Positions 1 to 8,747 of a stretch of 64,000 nucleotides of DNA are shown piece after piece; positions within the stretch are counted from its first letter, which is position 1; every line of letters starts with the position of its first letter. Both the position numbers and the translations under genes were made by a program. Source of the stretch: Bacteroidota bacterium (GTDB taxonomy: Bacteria; Bacteroidota; Bacteroidia; AKYH767-A; OLB10); contig JAFDWZ010000018.1 in assembly GCA_018268195.1 (NCBI GenBank), positions 19,104 to 83,103 of the forward strand. The letters are read 5' to 3'. Under the pieces are notes generated by a model. That model was not told the origin of the DNA and did not search any database. It saw nothing but the letters and a program-made list of their open reading frames with translations.

Positions 1-90
1 CGTGAGTTGCAACCATTGCTTGATGAAGCAAAAACTGTCTTCGAAAACACGGAACTGGCAATTGAAGGCACCAGATTTTCGTTAGATTAA
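1..90 (+). CDS. C-terminal end of an unidentified protein (partial)
   Basis: Frame 1 is open from the first base to a TAA at 88-90 and encodes 29 residues, starting RELQPLLDEAKTVFENTELA and ending in RFSLD. It faces lptD and stops 9 bases before the lptD stop codon, so the two genes converge. The acidic, helix-forming composition fits a real protein end, but the piece is too short to assign to a family. No function is proposed. Confidence 0.45.
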   Translation, partial: RELQPLLDEAKTVFENTELAIEGTRFSLD

Positions 91-99
91 TTCCTTGTT

Positions 100-2649
100 T
101 TAATAATTGTCGTATCGGTCATTCTTGCGTGTAAGTTTCAGATCTTGCAGAATGCTTGACTTTACATTAATCTGGAAATAGTAATTGGCCTGATAGCCGA
201 AAGGTACCCAGTTAAGTCGCATCTCCCAACAATGCAAATCACGATAAAATCCCAGTGAAGTGTATGACAATTTCTTACTCTGAAAATCATATCCCGAGTT
301 GAAAGTAACTTTCCAGTTTTGAGTAAGTGAAACATCGCCATTAAATCCTAAAATCTGTGTGATAATACCTTTGGTCAGTCCGGGGCGTGAATAATTTATA
401 CTGTAATTTACTGCCAGATTATAAGGAATAGTGAAGTCAACATAATCCTCGGGGTGGTCATTTATTGCTTTGAGCTGATCCGGTGTTCCTTTCAGGCTTT
501 TTTTCTTCCCTTTATTCTGATTCAGATTGAAACTTACACTGCTGCTTGCTGAAGACAAACGTGCAAGTTTGCCGTTTGCAGACAGCAAATATTCCTTGGT
601 ACGGATTCCTGATTCATTGATATAATAAGGATCGAAAGTTCCTGATGCGGTAAGATTAATTTTATCAAATAGAGTAGTGCGGGCACTCATTCCTATTGGC
701 GAAAGATTGAAAGAATCCACAGCCATATTATATGAGGCAGCAATGCTGAAACTCTCCAAAAGTTTTATTTTTTTCAGATTGGTAGCAGTATCAGTGTACT
801 GTCTAACTTTCATTTCCAGATTATTGTCTAAGCTGAAAGAAAGAATACTTGATTTCCCTTGACCGGGACCACCGTACAGCGTATTGTCGTAGATGGAATA
901 TTTTCTGGTATTTCCAATAGAATCTACCTGAACAGTTTTATAGTAACCATATTTATTTTCAGAAAAATCTGGCCTCCATGAGTAGCTCAGGTTAGGGGTA
1001 AGCACATGCCTGAATGCGGCAATTTTCCCTTTTTTGAACTGAAAGGTTCCGTAAATACGTGTATTGAGTGAAGCCGAAGTGCTGTATTCATGAGCTGCAC
1101 TAAAGGTTTTTACCGTGTCTGTTACAAGCCAGTTATTGGCAGCATCGTAATGTAGGCGATAAGTTTGCAGATACCATCTCTCGCTGAAATTTGCTGAAGG
1201 TGTGAGGTTGAAAAATTTCAGTATGCGAAAGGAAGTACTAATCGGGATATTATGTTGCATACCGTTTTTCATTTGTCTGACCGTTGAATTGGTGAAGAAC
1301 ACACTGTCAGGATTTTGAAGCTGATTTTGAAGTGTACTACTGTAGCCAACACCAATTTTCTCATACCAAAGAGGAGTGCCTTCCGCATCTTTTCTACGGA
1401 AAGGATACCAGGTTGCCATGCTCATATTTACGGTAGGAGCGGTGAGGTAAACCATCCTGGTTTGGGTGTTCTGCGAGTGTGTAATAGCTGATGAAACATT
1501 GAACTTCTTGTTGAACAATGATGTGGAGTATGAAATGGATGAATTAAAAGTATTGGTAAGGTAGTTGGATGCTGAAGAAATATTGCGGGTGTAATAATCA
1601 TTGGATCCTGCTCTTACCGATGCTGAAAAAATTCCGTTGGGGCGTGCTTTGGCATCCTGCTGATGCGACCAGTTAATGAAAAACTCTTTTGACCTGCTGT
1701 AGTCAGGCAAATCTTTTTCACTGACTTTGATAATAGAATATAGAAAGGATAAATTTCCGGTATAATGATATCGGTTGTTATAACGTGATGCCGCTCTTAC
1801 AGCCCAACTTCCAAGGGTATAAATATCGCCCGTAAGCGATAAGTCAACATGGTCGCTGATGCCGAAATAATATCCTCCGTTTTTGAAGAAAAATCCAAGA
1901 GTGTTACTTTCTCCGTAAGCCGGAAACAGTATTCCTGAACTGCGTCCTTTGGTGTTTGGGAAAAGCCCGAAAGGTATAGCTGCAGGTGTTGGCATATCAG
2001 CAATTACCAGGTAGGCAGGTCCGGTAATAATTTTATTATTAGGAATTACTTTAAGCTTATTGGCGGCAATGTAATAATGTGGGGTGTCCAGATTACAAGT
2101 AGTGTAGCGCCCGTGGCTTATATAACTGCTCTCGTCAGCCTTCTTTACAATTTCACCATGAATATATCCTTCGCCTTGCTGTGTAGTCACATTATAAACC
2201 TTGCCTTTTTTCGAATCGAAGTTGTAACGCATGGTGTCAGCTTTAAATTCATCACTTCCTTCCTTGAAAACGGGTTTGTCATAAATTTTCCCGCTGCTGT
2301 CACGCAGTCCTGACGAAAACACATTTTTAGAGTTCCAATCAACGGTGATGTAGGCGGCTTTTAATTCAATGTTTTCATAGTTTACCTGAGCTTTCTTATA
2401 CAGATAAACTTTTTCGTCCGAAATATCAAATTCAATGGTGTCATCAGCAGTATAATGCACTTTAGACTTTATTTCATTGCTGATTCCAGCATGAATAGAA
2501 TCCGTCTTCAACGAATCGTTTTGCACGGTCAAAGTAGAATCTGTAGAGGTAACAGGCTTGTTTTGAGCATGAACAAAAAGTGATGAAAAAACGAATACCG
2601 CTATATACATCAGGAAAACAGGCGTTAATAAGTTTTTAAAAACGGTCAT
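100..2649 (-). CDS. lptD: LPS-assembly outer membrane protein LptD (OstA)
   Basis: Encodes 849 residues. LptD is the outer membrane barrel that inserts lipopolysaccharide into the outer leaflet, working with LptE and the periplasmic Lpt bridge. A signal peptide covers residues 1-28 (hydrophobic stretch, then VHA before QN). Residues of about 60-200 resemble the OstA/LptA-like beta-jellyroll, including VDWNSKNVFSSG and KADTMRYNF. The rest is rich in alternating aromatic and polar strands, as expected of a large beta-barrel. The length suits Bacteroidota LptD. The start ATG is followed at once by a signal peptide. It is divergent from the cell-wall amidase gene, which shares the promoter region at 2680-2700. 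The family is clear from overall pattern; the cysteines of the E. coli protein are not used as evidence. Confidence 0.85.
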   Translation of the reverse strand: MTVFKNLLTPVFLMYIAVFVFSSLFVHAQNKPVTSTDSTLTVQNDSLKTDSIHAGISNEIKSKVHYTADDTIEFDISDEKVYLYKKAQVNYENIELKAAYITVDWNSKNVFSSGLRDSSGKIYDKPVFKEGSDEFKADTMRYNFDSKKGKVYNVTTQQGEGYIHGEIVKKADESSYISHGRYTTCNLDTPHYYIAANKLKVIPNNKIITGPAYLVIADMPTPAAIPFGLFPNTKGRSSGILFPAYGESNTLGFFFKNGGYYFGISDHVDLSLTGDIYTLGSWAVRAASRYNNRYHYTGNLSFLYSIIKVSEKDLPDYSRSKEFFINWSHQQDAKARPNGIFSASVRAGSNDYYTRNISSASNYLTNTFNSSISYSTSLFNKKFNVSSAITHSQNTQTRMVYLTAPTVNMSMATWYPFRRKDAEGTPLWYEKIGVGYSSTLQNQLQNPDSVFFTNSTVRQMKNGMQHNIPISTSFRILKFFNLTPSANFSERWYLQTYRLHYDAANNWLVTDTVKTFSAAHEYSTSASLNTRIYGTFQFKKGKIAAFRHVLTPNLSYSWRPDFSENKYGYYKTVQVDSIGNTRKYSIYDNTLYGGPGQGKSSILSFSLDNNLEMKVRQYTDTATNLKKIKLLESFSIAASYNMAVDSFNLSPIGMSARTTLFDKINLTASGTFDPYYINESGIRTKEYLLSANGKLARLSSASSSVSFNLNQNKGKKKSLKGTPDQLKAINDHPEDYVDFTIPYNLAVNYSINYSRPGLTKGIITQILGFNGDVSLTQNWKVTFNSGYDFQSKKLSYTSLGFYRDLHCWEMRLNWVPFGYQANYYFQINVKSSILQDLKLTRKNDRYDNY

Positions 2650-2679
2650 TCGAATTGTTATACTTGGAGAGAAAACCTA

Positions 2680-2700
2680 TATTTTTGAGCCGCAAAGGTA
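2680..2700. promoter_or_regulatory. Divergent -7 promoter boxes for lptD and the amidase gene
   Basis: On the plus strand TATTTTTG (2680-2687) matches the Bacteroidota -7 box TAnnTTTG and lies 55 bases before the amidase start. On the minus strand TACCTTTG (2700-2693) also matches and lies 44 bases before the lptD start. Upstream -33 TTG partners are poorly spaced for both, so only the -7 boxes are well supported. Confidence 0.45.
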
Positions 2701-2742
2701 ATTGAACAGAAACATACCACATTAACGAATTTACTGAAACAG

Positions 2743-4143
2743 ATGTTGTTTTCTACTAAGCTTTCGGGTGCCGGAGGATTTATTGTACTTTTAATGCTAA
2801 CTTTCCTCTGTACATCAGCTACTTTAGGTACATATAAGGAACCCTACCGCGTAAAAACTGTTGTCATTGACCCCGGTCATGGAGGTCATGATTCCGGCTG
2901 CCTTGGTTCATCTTCCAAAGAAAAGCAAATTGCCCTTGAGGTAGCTCTTAAACTTGGAGATTTGATTTCTAAGAAATATCCAGATGTGAATGTTATTTAC
3001 ACCCGCAAAACGGACGAATTTATTGAATTGCATGAACGTGCCGCTATTGCCAACCGCAACCATGCTGATCTTTTTATATGTATTCATTGTAACTCAGGCG
3101 CTCCCGCTGCTTTTGGTGCTGAAACCTACGTCATGGGTTTGCATAAAACCGAAGATAACCTCAACGTAGCAAAACGTGAAAACTCTTCCGTGCTCTATGA
3201 AAAGGATTACAAACAGAAATATGATGGTTTTGACCCCAACTCACCCGAAGCAAATATCATTTTTACACTTTACCAGAACGCTTATCTTACTCAAAGTCTG
3301 AAGTTTGCTTCGGCCGTACAGAGGCAGTTTGAGGAATATGCAGGACGATATAATCGTGGTGTTAAGCAGGCAGGTTTTCTGGTGCTTTATCGTACTGCCA
3401 TGCCCAGTGTTTTGATTGAAACCGGTTTTCTGACTAATAAGACAGATGAAAAATATTTATTATCCGAAAAAGGACAACAAGCCGTTGCCGGCAGTATTTT
3501 CAGAGCTTTTATGGCTTATAAAATTGATATGGAACATCCCGGCAGTAAAGAAAAGGAAAATGCAACTGCCGATATTGACTTGAAAAAAGAACAACCGATA
3601 GCTATAACCCCGGACGATAATGATAATACTAAAACCAAATCACAGGAAACTAAAAATGATACCCCATCCGGCACACCTGTAAACAATAAAAATTCTGAAA
3701 AAAGTAATCCTATTGCTAAGGACAGCGCTAAAAATGGTAGTTCAAGTGTTATTAAAAAGGAAACAGAACCTAAAATACAACCGGTTAAGGCTGCCGATGT
3801 GAAGAATACAACACCAAAAACTGAAGTAAAAACAGAACAGCCGCCAACACCTGAGAAATCAAGTGTGAAAAGTTATCCTGATTTGTTTTATACCGTTCAG
3901 GTTGCAGCCGTTCAGCCTGAGGTTTTGGAGAGTGAAATTAAAAAATTCAGCATGCTTGATGTGCAAACATTCAAAGCAGAAAATGGTATGATAAGAATTT
4001 GTAATGGTGTTTACACCAATTATAATAAAGCTATAGAGGCTCAAATGGCTGTGAGGAAAAAGGGCTTTTCAGATGCTTTTGTTACACCCTACTATAAAGG
4101 AAAAAGAATATCTGTAAAGGAAGCAACAACAATTAAAAAGTAA
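2743..4143 (+). CDS. N-acetylmuramoyl-L-alanine amidase with C-terminal SPOR-like domain
   Basis: 466 residues. It cleaves the bond between N-acetylmuramic acid and the stem peptide of peptidoglycan, with a likely role in daughter-cell separation. An N-terminal hydrophobic segment (about 5-28) is a signal peptide or anchor. The Amidase_3 fold spans about 38-265. Zinc and catalytic residues are visible: His46 in DPGHGGHDSG, Glu66 in ALEVALKL, His115 in CIHCNSG and Glu226 in LIETGFLTN. A Lys/Pro/Thr-rich linker follows at about 270-380. The last 85 residues (FYTVQVAA ... GFSDAFVTPYYKG) look like a SPOR peptidoglycan-binding domain, which targets enzymes to septal denuded glycan. The MCE gene starts 6 bases downstream, so the two are probably co-transcribed. 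Confidence 0.9.
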   Translation: MLFSTKLSGAGGFIVLLMLTFLCTSATLGTYKEPYRVKTVVIDPGHGGHDSGCLGSSSKEKQIALEVALKLGDLISKKYPDVNVIYTRKTDEFIELHERAAIANRNHADLFICIHCNSGAPAAFGAETYVMGLHKTEDNLNVAKRENSSVLYEKDYKQKYDGFDPNSPEANIIFTLYQNAYLTQSLKFASAVQRQFEEYAGRYNRGVKQAGFLVLYRTAMPSVLIETGFLTNKTDEKYLLSEKGQQAVAGSIFRAFMAYKIDMEHPGSKEKENATADIDLKKEQPIAITPDDNDNTKTKSQETKNDTPSGTPVNNKNSEKSNPIAKDSAKNGSSSVIKKETEPKIQPVKAADVKNTTPKTEVKTEQPPTPEKSSVKSYPDLFYTVQVAAVQPEVLESEIKKFSMLDVQTFKAENGMIRICNGVYTNYNKAIEAQMAVRKKGFSDAFVTPYYKGKRISVKEATTIKK

Positions 4144-4149
4144 CACAAC

Positions 4150-5079
4150 GTGAAAATATCTAATGAAGTTAAAGTTGGCATAGCTGTTATTGTTACGATA
4201 GCAGGTTTTATCTGGGGGCTCAATTACCTGAAAGGTACAGATTTGTTTGCATCTACCAATAAATACTATGTTGTTTATAGCGATATTAATGGAATCGTTA
4301 AAACAAACCCCGTTATCATGAATGGTTTTAAAATAGGGAAGGTTGATAACATTGTTTACACAGCAGATAAAAGCGGTAAATTAATTGTGACACTGAAAAT
4401 AGATGCAGATATTTTTGTGCCAAGGTCAAGCAGTGCAGTTATTGTTTCAAGTGATTTGCTGGGTTCAAAAGCTATTGAACTGGAGTTTGGAGAAGGCAGC
4501 GCTCCTGCAAAAAATGGCGATACCCTGATGGGTAATGTAGAGTCGGGATTAACCGAACAAATCAAACCACTAAAGAATAAAGCCGAAGGATTGGTGACCT
4601 CTCTTGATTCTTTGTCGCTTGCTCTTTCACAATTACTCAATGATAATTCGCGCAACAGCCTTAATAAAACATTTACAAATCTTGAACGGATTTCATCCGG
4701 TTTGGATCAGTTGGTAAATGCAGACAACAGTCGTTTGCGTTCATTAATTTCCAATGCCGATGGTGTTGCAGCCAACCTTAATAACAACAAAGGAAACATT
4801 AATGAAATTTTGGGGAATGTAAATTCTCTAAGCGATTCATTAAACAAGTTGCAGCTTAATGCAACTGTTGAAAGATTGAACAAAGCAATTACTGAACTGA
4901 ACAGTGTCTTGACAAAAATTGATAACGGACAGGGAAGCCTTGGAAAACTGGTTAATAACGATAGTCTCTACATGAACCTTAATAATGCCTCTGCCAATCT
5001 CGACAAGTTATTAATTGACCTGAAGGCAAATCCAAAACGCTATGTAAGCATATCGGTATTTGGTCGTAAGAATAAATAA
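4150..5079 (+). CDS. MCE-family (MlaD-like) lipid transport protein
   Basis: 309 residues starting with GTG, 6 bases after the amidase stop. One transmembrane helix lies at about 7-26 (VGIAVIVTIAGFIWGL). The MCE domain follows at about 38-115 (YYVVYSDINGIVKTNPVIMNG is its typical start). The C-terminal two thirds is a long Asn/Leu-rich helical region that probably forms a coiled coil. MlaD-type proteins are inner-membrane-anchored hexamers that bind phospholipids moving between the inner and outer membranes. No ABC ATPase or permease partner (MlaF/MlaE) is next to it here, which is common in this phylum. The adjacency to lptD and a wall amidase supports an envelope role. Confidence 0.85.
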   Translation: MKISNEVKVGIAVIVTIAGFIWGLNYLKGTDLFASTNKYYVVYSDINGIVKTNPVIMNGFKIGKVDNIVYTADKSGKLIVTLKIDADIFVPRSSSAVIVSSDLLGSKAIELEFGEGSAPAKNGDTLMGNVESGLTEQIKPLKNKAEGLVTSLDSLSLALSQLLNDNSRNSLNKTFTNLERISSGLDQLVNADNSRLRSLISNADGVAANLNNNKGNINEILGNVNSLSDSLNKLQLNATVERLNKAITELNSVLTKIDNGQGSLGKLVNNDSLYMNLNNASANLDKLLIDLKANPKRYVSISVFGRKNK

Positions 5080-5202
5080 TCTTCTTCCGGATTACATTTT
5101 TATTCTGAAAACTTTTTGCCCCGCAAGAGGTTATTTGTTGTGTGGTTTTTACTGTCAGTGTTATAATGACTATATTCGTTGCTCACCTATAAATCAGTCA
5201 TT

Positions 5203-6333
5203 ATGAATATTCAGTCATTTTTATTTAGTGTTATAGTAGTCTCCGGGTTTAGTGCATGCAGTGGAATTGAAAATAACGATTCAGAAAATGCGATGGAGTT
5301 CACAGCAGATGAAGAAGAGTTAATAAAGCACAAAAAATCTTCGTCTGTATCTGTTTCCAATGGAAATTACTGGCAAAAAATGATGATGCATGAAGTTCGT
5401 GATAATAAAGGAACAATACTTTTCTGGCAACCGTTGCCTTCCGACTGGAAGTTTAATTCGCATCCGGCTGATGGTGTTACTATAAGAGGGCCTCATGGAA
5501 TCAAAGTAACCGATTATCCTTTACAGAGTTACATGCATGATTATTCCGGTATGTTTGGACAGAGCAGTATGCCTAACCGTGCAATGCCTCACATTGACGA
5601 ATTGATACAGCAAGATGTTATTCCTTCGGCTGCAAGTATTGGGCTTCGCTACATCAAAAACTATGAGTTGCCTGAAGTTTCAAAAATGGACAAATGGTAT
5701 TCCGATCAGCTTTATAGCATCACACCGCTTACTAAATACATTAAAGTTTTCGGTATTGATTGGCAAGATAATAATGGGAATGAAGTGTTTTCAGTTTTAC
5801 ATGTTTCATCTTCCAAAGGGCAGTATTCTGAAGTGTGGAGTTATAGGGTATCTCTTCTGGAAGCTGAACCATCTGTGTTTAAGCTTGCCAGGAAACAATA
5901 TGTTTTTTCATTGGCGAACATGAGATATAATTTAGAACCCATTATGGCATACAATCAGGCCGAGGCGCAACGCATTGGTCAAAGTTGGGATGCGTTTAAT
6001 AAAAGGATGGCAGCCAATCAAGCTGCGTTTGAAGCAAGTCAAAGAGCGCATATCAACAGAACCAATGCCATTAATGATGCCATTATGAGCAACTGGCGAT
6101 CATCCAATGCAGCAAGCGACAAAAATCAGGAACAGTTTATTGACTATGTTTATGAAAACCAAAATGTGGTAAACGAGGAAACTGGTAAAGCATACAAGGT
6201 GCAACAAGGTTACAATCAGTACTGGATGAATAACGATGGTGAATACATAGGTACACCTTCCAACACATATAACCCCAATCTTGACGAAAACCTGAATGAA
6301 CAAAACTGGCAGAAGTTGAATCAAGTAAAATAA
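5203..6333 (+). CDS. Putative lipoprotein of unknown function
   Basis: 376 residues from the ATG at 5203. An in-frame TTG at 5179 would add eight residues before the signal sequence and is less likely. The signal peptide ends in a lipobox-like SGFSAC, with Cys19 as the lipidation site. The middle contains HEVRDNKGTILFWQPLPSDW and GPHGIKVTDYP, and the C-terminal third is Asn/Gln/Ala-rich, probably helical, ending in a segment with YKVQQGYNQYWMNNDGEYIG. I have the impression that this ending recurs in other uncharacterised secreted proteins, but cannot name a family. The next gene starts 4 bases after its stop. Function unknown. Confidence 0.7.
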   Translation: MNIQSFLFSVIVVSGFSACSGIENNDSENAMEFTADEEELIKHKKSSSVSVSNGNYWQKMMMHEVRDNKGTILFWQPLPSDWKFNSHPADGVTIRGPHGIKVTDYPLQSYMHDYSGMFGQSSMPNRAMPHIDELIQQDVIPSAASIGLRYIKNYELPEVSKMDKWYSDQLYSITPLTKYIKVFGIDWQDNNGNEVFSVLHVSSSKGQYSEVWSYRVSLLEAEPSVFKLARKQYVFSLANMRYNLEPIMAYNQAEAQRIGQSWDAFNKRMAANQAAFEASQRAHINRTNAINDAIMSNWRSSNAASDKNQEQFIDYVYENQNVVNEETGKAYKVQQGYNQYWMNNDGEYIGTPSNTYNPNLDENLNEQNWQKLNQVK

Positions 6334-6337
6334 AGAT

Positions 6338-7384
6338 ATGAAATTTGGAATTGGGTTATTCGGTGACTCAGGCTTTGATATTGAAAAAAACAAATACAGA
6401 AGCGCTGACCTGCGGTTAAAAGAAATTGTTGAAGAAGTAAAGCTGGCAGATGAAGTGGGAATAGATTTGTTGGCAATGGGCGAACATCATCGGGAGGATT
6501 ATGTGGTTTCTGCTCCTGAAATTATGTTGGCAGCATTAGCAACGGTAACTAAAAACATTATTTTATCAAGTGGGGTAAACGTTATCAGCTCCGCTGATGC
6601 TGTAAAGCTCTATCAGGACTTTGCAATGATTGATTTACTTTCGGGTGAGCGTGCAGAGATTATGGCAGGCAGAGGCAGCTTTATTGAATCGTTTCCATTG
6701 TTTGGTCAGGATTTAAGAGATTACGATTCGTTGTTTGAAGAAAAGTTGAAGTTGCTCTTGCAGCTAAACAAGGAGGAAGTAATAAACTGGAAAGGAAAAT
6801 ATCGTCCTGCCTTGGAAGATCAAACAGTTTACCCTCGACCCAAACGAAAAATACCGGTATGGATAGCCGTAGGCGGTACACCCGAATCTGTGGAACGTGC
6901 CGCTCATCTGGGTTTGCCTGTGATGTTTGCAATAATCGGTGGCGATATTCGTCAGTTTAAACCCTTATTTGATTTTTATAAAGAAGAATTTACTGCTTCT
7001 GGTCATGATGTAAGTAAGATGGAAGTGGGTGTACATTCACATACGTATATTGCTCCGACAAGAACCACCGTGATTGAAGAGTATTTTCCGGTTTATGCCC
7101 GACAAATGGATAAGCTGGCTATAGAAAGAAACTGGCGCGTTGGAAAATTCACACAGTCGAGATTTGAAGACGGAATGATTAAAAACGGTGCACTTTTTAT
7201 GGGCGATGCGAACGAAGTTGCAGAAAAAATTATTCATGCAATAGAATTATTCGGACTAAAACGTTTTGTTGCGCACCTGGATGTAGGAGGTCCATCGCAC
7301 ATGCAACTGATGCGAACCATTGAACTGTATGGAACAAAAGTAATTCCAATGGTAAAAAAGCATTTTGAAAAACTGAAATCCTGA
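6338..7384 (+). CDS. LLM-class flavin-dependent oxidoreductase (luciferase-like monooxygenase)
   Basis: 348 residues forming a luciferase-like TIM barrel. The N-terminus begins MKFGIGLFGDSGFD. The motif LLAMGEHHREDYVVSAPE is the typical bacterial luciferase family segment, followed by SGVNVISSADAVKLYQDFAM and GRGSFIESFPLFGQDL. Such enzymes use reduced FMN and oxygen to oxidise small organic substrates; the substrate here cannot be predicted. It starts 4 bases after a lipoprotein gene. An NADPH:FMN reductase-like gene lies 255 bases downstream on the same strand and could supply reduced flavin, but it has its own promoter candidate. Confidence 0.88.
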   Translation: MKFGIGLFGDSGFDIEKNKYRSADLRLKEIVEEVKLADEVGIDLLAMGEHHREDYVVSAPEIMLAALATVTKNIILSSGVNVISSADAVKLYQDFAMIDLLSGERAEIMAGRGSFIESFPLFGQDLRDYDSLFEEKLKLLLQLNKEEVINWKGKYRPALEDQTVYPRPKRKIPVWIAVGGTPESVERAAHLGLPVMFAIIGGDIRQFKPLFDFYKEEFTASGHDVSKMEVGVHSHTYIAPTRTTVIEEYFPVYARQMDKLAIERNWRVGKFTQSRFEDGMIKNGALFMGDANEVAEKIIHAIELFGLKRFVAHLDVGGPSHMQLMRTIELYGTKVIPMVKKHFEKLKS

Positions 7385-7534
7385 GCAGTTGTGTGCTTTA
7401 ATTTCTTCTAAAAAAATCATGTTCAATTATAACAACCTACAGTAAACATTGTAGGGGAGAGGATTGTAGTTTTAAATTTTATTTGTACCAACAGCGGATT
7501 GATTCTTTTGAACATTAACATCATAAAATGCCGA

Positions 7535-7563
7535 TTTGTAAATGTTACAGAAACGTATCTTCG
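7535..7563 (+). promoter_or_regulatory. Candidate promoter of the FMN reductase gene
   Basis: TTTG (7535-7538), 17 bases, then TATCTTCG (7556-7563): the Bacteroidota -33/-7 arrangement with one mismatch in the -7 box (TTCG instead of TTTG). It lies 76 bases before the ATG at 7640. The gap 7385-7534 contains only a weak 6-base stem (CCTACA/TGTAGG, from about 7436) with no T tract. Confidence 0.4.
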
Positions 7564-7639
7564 CGCATCAAATGAGATGTGAATTAAAAGAGGTATTCGC
7601 AAAATAACTCAAAGCAGTTTGGATTAATAGTGAACAATA

Positions 7640-8197
7640 ATGAAAGTAGTTATATTTAACGGCTCCATGGAAGCAGGAGCTCACTCAATAGGAAAATTGA
7701 TTTCGGGTTTTATTGAGGAGAAATTAAGAAAACAAAAAGCAGATGTTAAAATTTTTGATGTAGGGAAGGCTGATATTCCATTGCTACATCCTGCAAAAAT
7801 GAGAAATGTTCCACCGGAGGTGAAAGAGATGTGCAGCGTTTTGCAAGATGCAGATTTGCATTTCTGGCTTGCTCCATTGTACCATGGCAGCATTCCGGGT
7901 ATTATGAAAAACTGCCTCGACTGGCTGGAAATAACTTCAAAATCATCTACTCCTTATCTCACCGATAAAATTGTTGGTATGGTGTGTTGGGCCGATGGTT
8001 CGCATGCAATAAACGGAATACATACCATGAATGTCATAGCTCATTCATTACGTGCATGGACAGTACCTTATAATGTTCCTGTAAGTACACCTTTCCTGTT
8101 TGAATCCGACTCGAGAGAGAAAATTTCAAATTATTATCAGGACAAATTGAACATGCTGGTAGATTTGACCGTATCACGAAAAATCGAATTAAGATAA
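7640..8197 (+). CDS. NADPH-dependent FMN reductase family protein
   Basis: 185 residues with a flavodoxin-like fold. The N-terminus MKVVIFNGSMEAGAHS is the phosphate-binding loop of the family. APLYHGSIPGIMKNCLDWL is the typical flavin-contact segment, and KIVGMVCWADGSHAING is the third strand-loop. Members reduce FMN or quinone-like substrates with NADPH. The luciferase-like monooxygenase gene lies upstream on the same strand, so a two-component monooxygenase is possible but not shown. It converges with an acetyltransferase gene; only a weak 5-base stem (CCTGA/TCAGG) lies between them. Confidence 0.85.
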   Translation: MKVVIFNGSMEAGAHSIGKLISGFIEEKLRKQKADVKIFDVGKADIPLLHPAKMRNVPPEVKEMCSVLQDADLHFWLAPLYHGSIPGIMKNCLDWLEITSKSSTPYLTDKIVGMVCWADGSHAINGIHTMNVIAHSLRAWTVPYNVPVSTPFLFESDSREKISNYYQDKLNMLVDLTVSRKIELR

Positions 8198-8244
8198 ATA
8201 GTGCGTTTTAATTACACCTGATGAAATGTTGTTCAGGGTAAATA

Positions 8245-8742
8245 TTATCTCCTCACCGCATAAATTAATTCATCTTCGTAAATCCCGTTTTTGAAAATCA
8301 CTTTTTCTAATCTTGCTTCGAGTTTAAACCCCGATTTTTCCAGCACTTTTTGTGAGGCTAAATTACTTCCGAAAGGTCGCGCATAAATACGGTTTATAGG
8401 GAATTGATTAAAGCCATATTCTAACATTTCTTTTATACAAGCAGAAACAATCCCTTTCCCCCAAAAATTCTCTGACAACCAATATCCCAATTCTGCATTT
8501 CTCTCCATGATATCCGCCTGCGGATGAATGCCAATAGCACCAATGCACTCGCCCTGATGATCAATGGCAAAAACCTGTGCCGGTTGCATTTTTGAAATAC
8601 GAAAAATAAATTCTTTGGCATGTTGTTCCGTATAAGGATAAGGAAACTGATTAGTCATGAATTTCGCAATAGCAGGATTGTTGGCATGCTGCTGCAGGCT
8701 CTTCCAGTCTTCACTTGTGAATTCTCTTAAAGTGCTTTTCAA
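8245..8742 (-). CDS. GNAT-family N-acetyltransferase (RimJ/RimL type)
   Basis: 165 residues. It begins LREFTSEDWKSLQQHANNP, as in Bacteroidota RimJ/RimL-like acetyltransferases. Other motifs are IGAIGIHPQADIMERNAELG, then YWLSENFWGKGIVSACIKEM with the acetyl-CoA loop, and VLEKSGFKLEARLEK near the end. It transfers an acetyl group to an amino group; the substrate is unknown. No ATG fits the homologous N-terminus: the best start is TTG at 8742, 5 bases after the stop of the large PKD protein upstream, so it may be translated from that mRNA by coupling. Confidence 0.8.
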   Translation of the reverse strand: MKSTLREFTSEDWKSLQQHANNPAIAKFMTNQFPYPYTEQHAKEFIFRISKMQPAQVFAIDHQGECIGAIGIHPQADIMERNAELGYWLSENFWGKGIVSACIKEMLEYGFNQFPINRIYARPFGSNLASQKVLEKSGFKLEARLEKVIFKNGIYEDELIYAVRR

Positions 8743-8747
8743 AATAT

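Noticed and set aside
2077..2313. Open frames antisense to lptD, the PKD protein and clpB
   Set aside because: They lie opposite strongly coding genes, have no start context or family resemblance, and are shadows of those genes.
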